DNA of 64,000 nt, from NCBI RefSeq assembly GCF_018812025.1, contig NC_063066.1:10587382-10651381 (forward strand), written 5' to 3'. A program made the position numbers and the translations under genes. Every line of letters begins with the position of its first letter. Position 1 is the first letter of the stretch. This stretch comes from Megalobrama amblycephala. Lineage: Eukaryota > Chordata > Actinopteri > Cypriniformes > Xenocyprididae. This document shows positions 36,601 through 46,800 of this stretch, in pieces. The notes under the pieces were generated by a model. It saw nothing but the letters and a program-made list of their open reading frames with translations, was not told where the DNA came from and did not search any database.

Positions 36601-37996
36601 TGATGAAAAGGTTATGAAATGGAATGGAATTCAGTAGAAATTCAGTAGGGCTTGTCACATTTTAATTAGTTAACCCTGGGTTATTCTAAACCCCAAATCC
36701 TGGGTTATCTTGCATCACATTTCACACAGATCATAATTTATTGAGGGTTAACAATTAAACCTGGATATTGGTAAGATGACATTTCACACTGTACATTGCT
36801 AAACCCTGGGTTAACATTCTTATTTGCATATTTGCCGTGTCGGTGTCATTGATTGGATGAACACAGCATGCGACCTGTTTACATTAAAGCTCTAACATTG
36901 CACAGCCTTGTATTGAAAACAACAAAAAAACAGGACATTCGCTGGTCAAAAACTGCAAAAAATAATATAATGTTATATGCAATAGGCTATATGATCATAT
37001 ATAAAACCACAATATCAACTTTAACAACACATTGTTTAATTATTAAAATAAGAAAAACAGTGACATTTCCTGAAAAGTAGCAGTATGGTCTTACAAGGTT
37101 TCCGACCGACAGCGGTGACATAGGCATATTTGAGCCGGGCGTATTTGCCAATGTCACAATATGAGGTAAATCTGGCCCTAGATAAGGCTATCACATAGAA
37201 TGGAATTCAGTAGACAGAGTGAAATCTGAGGAATTCTGGACCAGCAAGGACTGTATTTGATAACACCGGGGGCGTTCAAAGTACAGCAGGTGTACTGCAA
37301 ACAGGATGAAGGCAGTGTAAACTTTCCCATTGCCCTGTTCCCATCTAATTCCTCTAAATCTATTTAGCAGCTGGACACTCCCATATCCGTGTTCTTTGAG
37401 TGCTAAATGAGTTTAATACTGTTTTAAAGCAGCATTAATCACTTTAGGTCTCATTCAAAGACTCTCAGTACAGAATAAATGACTTCATGTTGACCATGTC
37501 CGCACCCTGTGGTTTACACTCCCTCTGCTCTGCTCCACCCTGTGTTGTTTATAGGAAGCCAGAAGAGCTAAAGGATTTAGCTCCAGGTACCAACCCTCCT
37601 TTCCTCCTGTACAATGGCACGCTGAAGACCGACTTCATTAAGATCGAAGAGTTCCTGGAGACCACACTCGCCCCTCCTCGGTATTGTGCATGCCTATGAG
37701 CTCATGCTATATCAAACATACTGGCTTCACATTGACAAAAAACTTTCACAATGAGGCATTCTAATGTTATTTATTCTGTCATAAGTCACATGGCTGCACT
37801 CATTTAAAGAGATAGTTCACCCAAAAGAAGCTAGTTATTATAGTTAATAAAGTTTTAAATATGGATATTTTTCTTACAAAAACCCATCGCTTCACTTCAG
37901 AAGGCCTTTATTAACCCCCTGGAGCCGTATGGATTATTTTTATGATGGATGGATACATTTTTTTGGGCTTCAAAATCTCGCCCCTCATGCTCTACC

Positions 37997-38063
<67 letters not shown>

Positions 38064-41000
38064 ACAGTTCTGTCTGGTTCTCGAATCTGATTGGCAGGGA
38101 CGTGCACAGGAATTTTGAGGGGCAGTTGCTCTGACCTAAAAAAAGGGCACTCCCCTACCAACACATCTCAACTCACGGGCTATATGAAGGACTGAGAATA
38201 ACCGTGGTATAAGCGGAATAATTGACTCCGCTTCGAGTCCTGACCGAATCACCACCTCAGGTGTGCATTATTTTTCTAATAATTCAACGGCCCGTCGTCA
38301 ATTATTCCTTACTTGAATCACAGCTTAAATAGTGTTTTGACATCGACAACCCAAGTGCATTTTACCTCAAACTTGCGTCTAGTTAACTTAAAGTAACAAT
38401 CGCTTCTCAGGTCGACATTAACACACTGACAAAATTATATTCAGAATTAAAAATATTTTTATACCACTTTTTAATGTGTGATTGTGTAAAGGTTTTCACG
38501 AGATACCAACGTTTCGCGAACTTGCTTCCAACACTCGTTCTCATGGAGGCGCGGTGTGCGCGCGAGTATGTGAGAGAGACTCGTGAGTGAGAGACACAGG
38601 GAAATGAAAGACATTGACAAAGACGAAAACTAAGGACAGTTTTGGTTAGTTATCGTTTTTTTGTAATGCCTCCTTTTTATTTTTATTTCAGTTAACGACG
38701 AGGTTTTTTCCCACCTAGTTTTCGTTTTTTCGTTCGTTTTCGTTAACGATTATAACCTTACTTTCCGACAACGTTAAGTCGTCTCACTCGACAACCGCGA
38801 CAATCTCCTTCTAGTGCCGCTCATGCAGGCTCAGCTCAGGTGCCGGTCGCGTGCAGCGCTGCAGCCAAGTAAACAGAGTTTGCCCTTCCCCTACTGACTT
38901 TCACTTTCGGACGGGTGCGCGAATATGGAAGTGAATGAGGCTTTGCGATTTTTTTATTTTTTTTATCTAGGCCTACGTGAAATTCTGCATCCATTGTACG
39001 ATTTTTTTTATTATTTTTTTTCCACCTCGGAAGGGCAACGTGAGTCGAGAAGGGCATATGGGCAGTTGCCCGGGCAACCTAAGCAACCCCCCTGTGCACG
39101 TCCCTGCTGATTGGCTGATAGCCGTGCGATATTTCACTGATAACAGCACTCCTCCTACCTTTTCACCGTTTGTATCACTCCGCTTGAAGTGACCGTCATG
39201 GCGGACGAGCAAATCCACCGTAATTTTTGAGAATACTACTTGTTGTACCCCGAACTGTAGTTTTAATAGTTTTTTAGGCGAGAATGTAGTTGTTTAGACC
39301 TGAAATATGTGATTCATATTTAATAATAGCGCCTATTTTACAATTTGTTTTGACGTTTTCGGAGATGCGAGATCCAGGGCATCAGCGGCCGTTCAGTGCT
39401 TGTGTACGCGCCGAGAACTGCTTCATCTCGGCCAGTGCTTCAGGGATTTACCGCTGGCACTTATAGTGGTTAAACATGAGACATAATTCAATTTGAGTAC
39501 ATAAAATATTAATATATATATATATATAAATTTAAAAATATCCTGGCTCTTCCAAGCTTTATAACGGTAGTGCATGAGGGGCGAGATTATATATTGTGTT
39601 GGTCTGATAGAAGATAGTCATATACACATTAGGATTTACTATGCAATAATTTTCATATTTGGGTGATCTATCCATTTAAGTAATATCTGACACACTGACA
39701 TTGCTGTGTGAATCATCAATATCAAAGACTATCCTTTATTTTTTATCAAATAAATGCAGCCTTGGTAAGCTTGTTAAGACTGACCCCAAACAGCAGTGTA
39801 TATGACAAAATATTGGTGACATTTTTAAAAAGGAAAGACATACGGACTGTTTAACATGCATTATGTACCATGGTTAAGCATAAGTGTTTTTTGAGCGTCA
39901 GCATTATTATGTGAATGTTGGAAGTCTATCTTTTAGGTGTGTGACGCTTTAAATATTTCCCTCTGTTTTATCCTATCAGCTATCCTCATCTCAGCCCCCG
40001 CTACAAGGAGTCTTTTGATGTTGGTGCTGACATTTTTGCCAAGTTTTCTGCATTTATCAAGAACAGCCCAAACAATGCTTGTGAGTTACAAGACCTATAT
40101 ATTAAATTTAATATATTATCATGGAAGCATCATGAGTGTGTGATACTGCTTTTATACAACAGTTTGATTCATAAAGAAATTAATATTGAGGAACTTACAT
40201 TTTAGACACAATATTGCGAAAATACTGCCAAAAAGCAGAACCGTTGCAATGACTCATTCATAATAAGTCGCTTGTGTCGTTTCTAAATGAATCAGCTTTT
40301 TTGGAACAAATCGGTTGAATGAACGGTCACTCATAAAGACCGTAATTTGTCGCCACCTACTGGTGTAACGATGTAACCTGCAGAAAGAGTCCATAAAAAA
40401 TACACACCACAGACTGGAACTATGCATTATCTACAAGCGGAGTGATACAAGCAATTTTATTAAGATTTTCACTGTCATGATCAGTAACCATTTACTTAAC
40501 AATGCATTTCTAACACTTACATAATAATCACAGAATATGACCATTTTCTGATTTATATCCGAATACTCATATAGAAACTGTGCATCAGTATTGTAATGTA
40601 CTATATCACTATATGAGCTCTTAAATATGTTTTCTCTATTATTTGATTCCTCAGTCCATGAAAAAGCCTTATTGAGGGAGTTCAAGCGTCTGGATGACTA
40701 TCTGAACACTCCACTTCAGGATGAGCTAGATCAAAACATCAGCATATCCACAAGAAAGTTCCTTGATGGCAACCGCTTGACACTGGCAGACTGCAACTTG
40801 CTACCAAAGCTACACGTCATCAAGGTCAACAGACACACACATACATAGGCCTATAAAGCTATTTAATTTTAAACATAATTATGATGTGTTCATTCTCTTC
40901 TTGGTTTTGTAGGTTGCTGCCAGGAAGTACTGTAGTTTTGACATTCCTGCTCAGTTCACTGGGGTGTGGCGTTACCTGCAGAATGCATATGAGAGAGAAG

Positions 41001-41071
41001 AGTTCAGCCAGACCTGTCCAGCTGACATCGAAATTGAGAAAACCTATCTGAGTGTGGTCAAGAGGAACTGA
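33626..41071 (+). CDS. clic2: Chloride intracellular channel protein 2 (6 exons, complete)
   Basis: Exons: 33626-33679, 36438-36547, 37555-37680, 39980-40080, 40655-40824, 40913-41071. They total 720 bases (239 aa; human CLIC2 is 247) and all phases close. CLIC proteins have a glutathione-transferase fold, are mostly cytosolic and can insert into membranes; CLIC2 is known to inhibit ryanodine-receptor calcium release. The thioredoxin-like N-terminal half carries the redox motif CPFC (residues 29-32) in [20 protein letters not shown]. The segment [17 protein letters not shown] follows. The helical C-terminal half shows [12 protein letters not shown], the [12 protein letters not shown] motif and [14 protein letters not shown]. 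The first exon ([18 protein letters not shown]) is the short CLIC2/4/5-type start. The sequence matches CLIC2 better than CLIC1/4/5/6 across exon 3. Introns 2 and 3 hold several transposon copies. Confidence 0.93.
35447..35720. mobile_element. Fold-back element (GTTCACCC family)
   Basis: GAGTTCACCCAAAAATTAAA at the left mirrors TTCATTTTTGGGTGAACTAT at the right. Complementary inner arms AAGAAGATATTTTGG and AAAATATCTTCTTTTATG are visible. It is non-coding and lies in clic2 intron 1. Confidence 0.7.
35856..36352. mobile_element. Fold-back element (GTTAGTTCACTC family)
   Basis: AAAGGGTTAGTTCACTCAAA at the left mirrors TTTTGGGTGAACTAACCCTT at the right, with CTCACCCTCATGTCGTTCCA facing GGAACGACATGAGCGTGAG. 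The plus-strand ORF at 35908-36171 lies inside and is not a gene. It lies in clic2 intron 1, about 85 bases before exon 2. Confidence 0.8.
37803..39679. mobile_element. Fold-back element enlarged by a nested hAT-like insertion
   Basis: The ends TTTAAAGAGATAGTTCACCC and GGGTGATCTATCCATTTAA are the tips of the GTTCACCC family. A long (TA)n tract (about 37999-38061) lies just inside. The element is then interrupted by 38095-39106, and host sequence resumes with CTGATTGGCTGATAGCC. The nested structure lies in clic2 intron 3. Confidence 0.65.
38095..39106. mobile_element. hAT-like non-autonomous element with perfect 8-bp target duplication
   Basis: It starts CAGGGACGTGCACAGG and ends CCTGTGCACGTCCCTG, perfect 16-base inverted repeats opening with the CAGGG typical of hAT transposons. 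CTGATTGG stands directly outside both ends (38087-38094 and 39107-39114), an 8-bp duplication, as hAT insertion makes. A second copy of inner sequence (GGGCAGTTGC) is inverted near each end. No intact transposase frame was found. Confidence 0.85.
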
Positions 41072-41089
41072 ACTTCAGATTAATGAGGG

Positions 41090-41095
41090 AATAAA
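41090..41095 (+). terminator. clic2: Candidate clic2 polyadenylation signal (proximal)
   Basis: AATAAA starts 19 bases after the clic2 stop codon. A second AATAAA at 41384-41389 lies in the right arm of the downstream hairpin and would give a longer 3' UTR. Which is used cannot be told from sequence. Confidence 0.45.
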
Positions 41096-41263
41096 TGTTT
41101 AAATAGTGTAAATAGTTTAACATTGCAGTTTCTAGTTGAAGTTCACAGTTTTAAATTACAGCAAACACAAAAGGCGCACACAGTTTGCTGATGCACTTTC
41201 TTTGTGCCTGTGATCTCAGAGCCCTTAGATTACTAGAATACTTTTGAGTGACTGCTAATGTCA

Positions 41264-41397
41264 AAGAGGCTTTATTCTGGTCGTTTTAGATGTTATAGGA
41301 TCTTTTGCAAACAATCTTGAGCACAATCACCTATTGTGCTCAAGATCATTCGCAAAATATCCTATAACATCTAAAACCTCCCGAATAAAGCTTCTTG
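41264..41397. other. Long imperfect hairpin between clic2 and urp1
   Basis: The inner arms of about 45 bases (41286-41330 and 41336-41380) pair around the 5-base loop CACCT with about five mismatches; for example GATGTTATAGGATC faces ATATCCTATAACATC, and CTTGAGCACAAT faces ATTGTGCTCAAG. A further weaker arm, AGAGGCTTTATTCTGG against CCGAATAAAGCTTCTT, puts an AATAAA in each orientation. It could be a small fold-back element, a bidirectional 3'-end element or a microRNA-like precursor. Confidence 0.65.
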
Positions 41398-41806
41398 TGC
41401 TTCTAACGGCATGTATTGTTTTTGTGCATAATGTATATATGTATTTTACATTCATTAGGGTATATTCGGTTATATGTAATGTATATCTTTTAATCATCTG
41501 TAAGAATGAGTTGAAAACACAAATCATGTGCAGTACATAAGTCAATGAGTAATGGTTGTTTAGTATTAAGGGTTATTGTGACGAATGAACTGCACAAACA
41601 CCATTGTTAGACATAAAAAAAAATTAAACTGCTTTCTTTCATATGTTACATAAAATAAAATTAATATCATGCATATCATCAGTTTGCCTTTCTCTTTTTA
41701 TGTGAATGTGAAGCATATCCAGAGCTTTGATGGAAGATTGTGATGACTGGATTGAAAAACAAAAAATACACAAATATTACAACTGATCTGTTTTACCCAG
41801 ACTATA

Positions 41807-41812
41807 TTTATT
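41807..41812 (-). terminator. urp1: Candidate urp1 polyadenylation signal
   Basis: AATAAA on the minus strand about 210 bases downstream of the urp1 stop. It implies a short 3' UTR that ends before the clic2 transcript end region. Confidence 0.45.
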
Positions 41813-42023
41813 TTACATTTGCAGTTCTAGGTCCGTTTTCATTTATGATAAAAATACATTCATATTCCTGTTAGATTACTATATATAAATATAAAACAAT
41901 ATTCACAATGTCAAAAGGCAGCTGAATGGATATTTCATGGGGAAAATCAAAGGCATACATTTTAGGTGTTTGTACATGAAGTGATGTTAGGCTGGTCCTT
42001 CGTCCATCTCAGCCGATTAATTT

Positions 42024-43754
42024 CTAGTTTGTAACACAATATTTCCAAAAACAGGCTGTAAAGGGAAGGTAAAAAACTTTGATTAGTAATATAATAAGGA
42101 TATAAAGACATTATGTCATCCTTGACATATTCTTTATATGAATAAAATCTGTATTGCGTAATTGTTTTAAAATTTTCTAAAATTATACAAGTATACATAA
42201 ACACAAATTTTAGATACCAGTGAAAATTCACAATTCTCTATACCAATTTGGATACCACAGCTAAAAGTACTAGCCTAAATAATATAAATTTATGTCAACA
42301 TTATTAAAGACAAGTAGCAGTAGTTTTCAGGTAGAGACATTGAATAATCAAATGTAAAATAACACTTGACAGCAGAAATATTAGGCTGCTGTCACTTTAA
42401 GACCTAATGCATGTATCCAATACACTGATACTGGTAGACATCTTTCTCTACTATTTATGTTCACTTAAGCCAAAACCGACTATGTTTACTAGGATACTCG
42501 CTGAGACAGATTATTTTTTTATTAATTTGTCATTTTAAGCACCAGAAGACATGAAAGAGAACTCAGTTCAGTATTTGGGTGCTGTCTGAGACGCAGCTTT
42601 CTGGGTGTGTGTTTCAGATGTGTACGCACAAAATTTTACACACAGCGTGTGAGTAAAGAATTGAGTTTCCTTTTGCATCTTCTTGCGCTTGAACATTTAA
42701 ATTGCCAATGCTTCATCTCTTGTGACAATGCTGCACTATCCTGTCAACTGTCCCGAAGCTTCGTTCACATTTGTTTGCGTTCATGCTCTCACAACATTCC
42801 ATTGTTAAAATTCATAAAAACATTACTGGCCAACTGGAGATATTTCATATACTTGTCATATCATTTCTTTGACGACTCACCTCTCTTATTGTTTTTGGGC
42901 AAGTTTTGCTCAGATCGTACATAGCCTTGAGAACGCAGGTTATCAGCTGCTGCTAGTTTTAAGACAACTGCTTTTAAGTCATCCACCTAAAGACACAGAC
43001 ATAATTATTTATTATCAAACAAGAAAGGAAGAAAGAAAGAACTGTAAATTCATTACAAAGAGTACAATCATACCATGTTATTCATTTTCTCTTGCTGCAA
43101 AGTTTCTTTTGTACCTAGAAAGACAGAAAAACATGACTTGGCTGCAGGAAAAATGTGCACCTATTCTAACGACACAGTAAATGTGTCAAGTACCCAGGAG
43201 TCCCTATCTCACCTCTCTGGAGCAGGACAGGGAGCACAGTTTTGATGTCCCTTTGCTCTGTTAAATCATTACTTTGTCCTTCCTCAACCTCTGCCACCAG
43301 TTTCTGAATCAGTTCTGCAAAACCAAATGTCATATTTTGATTTTGTTAATCATTTAAAAAAGAAATAAAAATAAAAAAAAAACTCTAGTTTGAATTTCTA
43401 CTATTGTCCAAAAACAGATATCTCCTCTGTTTCCATGTCGGTGGGTCTTTGTCAGATTTATCCCTATACTGCATTTCACCACTTTCTTTTTAACATTTAC
43501 ATTGAAAGCAGAAGAGACGTTAAGCACTCAGCGATCAACCTAGCATCTAATAAATGTACAGTCAAGGTTTCATCATACATTTAGCTTGACGTTCAGCCCT
43601 AACAAACATCGTGAGCTTGCCAACTTATCAAAAGCACAGAGTTGATCTTACCTTCCTGCTGTGGCAGTGCCGTGTCTGAATATAGAGGCAGTGCGTGAGT
43701 TCTCCGCACAGAGCAAACCACGGCCAGAATGTAGAGCAATGCCAGTGACAACAT
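42024..43754 (-). CDS. urp1: Urotensin-II-related peptide precursor, Urp1 type (5 exons, complete)
   Basis: Exons, 5' to 3': 43754-43652, 43314-43213, 43114-43074, 42986-42881, 42055-42024. They total 384 bases (127 aa) and every junction phase closes. Residues 1-21 (MLSLALLYILAVVCSVRRTH plus A) are a signal peptide. The propeptide follows, ending NLPKNNKR. Dibasic KR at 116-117 frees the 10-residue peptide ACFWKYCVTN (118-127), whose two cysteines close the CFWKYC ring common to all urotensin-II peptides. The same peptide is reported for zebrafish Urp1. In zebrafish, Urp1 and Urp2 are made by spinal cerebrospinal-fluid-contacting neurons and act through UTS2 receptors on body-axis straightness; that role is inferred here. 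An upstream in-frame ATG (43835-43833) would add 27 residues before the signal peptide, so I prefer the start at 43754. The last exon is too short for ordinary ORF searches. Confidence 0.92.
42027..42055 (-). other. urp1: Mature Urp1 peptide coding segment
   Basis: Together with the single G ending the previous exon (42881), these 29 bases encode ACFWKYCVTN, followed by TAG. The intron splits the first codon of the hormone, just after the KR cleavage site. The ring cysteines are residues 119 and 124 of the precursor. Confidence 0.92.
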
Positions 43755-43835
43755 GTTGAGAGGATCGCGGGTGACTTCAGTCTTCAGTGCCCTTGCCCCA
43801 GCCGGCATCTTCAGTTTTATATCTTCCGAGGCCAT

Positions 43836-46800
43836 CTATCCTGAAGGGATCAATACTGCTCATGTCACCCCATCCCAGTGTTAATGGTTTTGACGTGATG
43901 TTCTCTCGTCATAGACACAATTAAGGGGGTGCTGTCAATTCAGACAGAGCCTATCTCTGCTTGCACAGAGAGCCCTAACAAATGTTTACTCTTCACCCAT
44001 CATGACTGCTCCTCCACCTCAGATTCTTTATGTCTGATACCTTACACTGCATGACGCACAAATTTCTAATCATTTTTAATCTCAAATTTGCTCTGATGTT
44101 TCATTGGTCACACTTTATATTAGGTGTCTTTAATTACAATGTACTTACATAAAAAAATCATTGTTAGGTACAATGCACTTATTGTGTTCATGTATTGCAA
44201 AACACTTTTGCTGCTATTGAGTTGGGATATGGGTAAGGTTAGGGTAGGTTTGGTGGTATAGTTAGGTTAAGGGTGGGTTATGGTGTAAGGGAAGGCTCAA
44301 CAGTAATTACATGCAGGGATTTTTAATAATATAAATACAATGTAAAAACATGTATGTACGCAAAAAGTGCACTGTATCAAATTATCAATTTAAATGTTAG
44401 AACACTGAAGTAGGACCGAAGCATTTGTTTATTTTTGGGATGATTCATGACATCAAAGTTAAATACTGTCACATTCAATCCTTGTTACACATTCAAAGCA
44501 ATCCTTGAATATTCAAGAAGCCCTTTTACGCACCAGATGACGTGTGTCCTGGGACATTGCTATTGGTTTCTCTTTTGCTGTATTTATCAAAGTGAAGGGT
44601 ATATAATACAACACAAAGGATTGGTGCCAAATAAACAAACAGCGTAGTGCGGTGATGGATTGTGTCGTCTCTGAGTTTCGGAAATTGCAGGTGGAAGTAT
44701 TAGACCCTATAACATCTCTCATCTTCAACCATCTTTGTGTCCAAAAACAGAAAGAAACAAAACAACAAGAACATAATAAAAGAACATCTTTTTGTGTGCG
44801 TGTGTGTACTTTAGAGAAAAGCAATATTTGACATGTATGTATGTATTTATGTACAGTGTAAAAAAGAATTGCTGGTTTAACTTAAAAAAAGTAAGTTGCC
44901 TTAAAATTTTTAGTTCATTGAAATTAAAATTTTGAATTAATGCAATGAAGGCGATTGGTTTAATCAACAGAAACTTAAAATATTGTTATCTGAACCACAT
45001 TCATTTTTGAAGTTGATTTATAATTCCTTACATTTATATAGCACTTTTTATGGGTACTCAAAGCGTTTTATATTTGACAAAAGAAATGTTGTGATACCAA
45101 ATCATGAAAATAATTTTTTACAGTGTGTGTATATATATTTATTAATTATTTTATATATCAGAGTGTACTTCTGGTATTTGCTCATTAGTTATGTTAAGAA
45201 ATGTCAAGAAATATACACTAGTACTGGTCAAAAGTTTGGAGTCGAAATATTTGGTAACGTTCTTGAAAAAGTCTCATGCTCACTAAGGCTGAATTTATGA
45301 TCAAAAATACAGTAAAAACAGAAATATTGTGAAATATTATTATAATTTAAAATAACAGTTTTCTATTGTAATATATTTTAAACTGTAATCTATTCCTGTG
45401 ATGGCAAAGCTGAATTTTCAGCATCATTACTCCAGTCTTCAGTGTACAGAAGAGGATTAGGGCCAAGCAATAATAAAAAAATAAAACCATCTCGAGATTA
45501 AAGTTGTTACATTTCGAGAAAAAACTTTTTAAATTTTGAGAAAAAAGTCGAAATAAAATGTTGAGAATAAACTCATTAAATTACGAGAAAAAACTCATTA
45601 AATTTCAAGAAAAAAGTCGAGATAAAATGTTGAGAATAAAGTCATTAAATTACGAGAAAAAAGTCGTTAGATTATGAGAACAAATTCGTTAAATTATGAG
45701 AAAAAAAGTCATTAATTTCAAGAAAAAAAGTCGAGATAAAATGTTGAGAATAAAGTCATTAAATTACGAGAAAAAAATTGGTTAAATTATGAGAACAAAT
45801 TTGTTAAATTATGAGAAAAAAGTCGTTAAATTTCGAAAAAAAAAGTCGAGATAAAATGTTGAGAATAAACTTGTTAATTTACGAGAAAAAACTCGTAAAA
45901 TTTCGAGAAAAAAGTCGAGCTAAAATGTTGAGAATAAAGTCATTAAATTACGAGAAAAAAATTGGTTAAATTATGAGAACAAATTTGTTAAATTATGAGA
46001 AAAAAGTCGTTAAATTTCGAAAAAAAAGTCGAGATAAAGTGTTGAGAATAAACTTGTTAATTTACGAGAAAAAACTCGTTAAATTTCGAGAAAAAAGTCG
46101 AGATAAAATGTTGAGAATAAAGTAATTAAATTACGAGAAAAAAAACTCGTTAAATTTCGAGAAAAAAGTCGAGATAAAATGTTGAGAATAAACGTGTTAA
46201 TTTACGAGAAAAAAACTCGTTAAATTTCGAGAAAAAAAGTCGAGATAAAATGTTGAGAATAAAGTCATTAAATTACGAGAAAAAAGTCGTTAAATTACGA
46301 GAAAAAATTTGTTAAATTATGAGAAAAAAAGTCGTTAAATTTTGAGAAAAAAAGTTGAGATAAAATGTTGAGAATAAACTCATTAAATTACGAGAAAAAA
46401 AATTAACAACTTTTTTCTCATAATTTAATGACTTTATTCTCAACATTTTATCTCAACTTTTTTCTCGAAATTTAACAAGTTTTTTTTCTCGTAATTTAAT
46501 GAGTTTATTCTCAACATTTTATCGACTTTTTTCTCGAAATTTAATGACTTTGTCAACATTTTATCTCGACCTTTTTCTTGAAATTTAACAAAATGTTTTC
46601 TCGTAATTTAACGAGTTTATTCTCAACATTTTATTTCGACTTTTTTCTCAAAATTTAACGAGTTTTTTCTCAAAATTTAACAACTTTAATCTCGAGATGG
46701 TTTTATTTTTTTATTATTGCTTGGCCCTAATCCTCTTCCGTATTAGTGTCACATGATCTGTCAGAAATCATTCTAATATGCTGAATTGATGCTCAAGAAA

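Noticed and set aside
43599..43651. Continuation of the urp1 first exon past 43652
   Set aside because: A GTAAG donor stands at 43651 and the 43314-43213 exon fits in phase; the extra ORF residues are intron.
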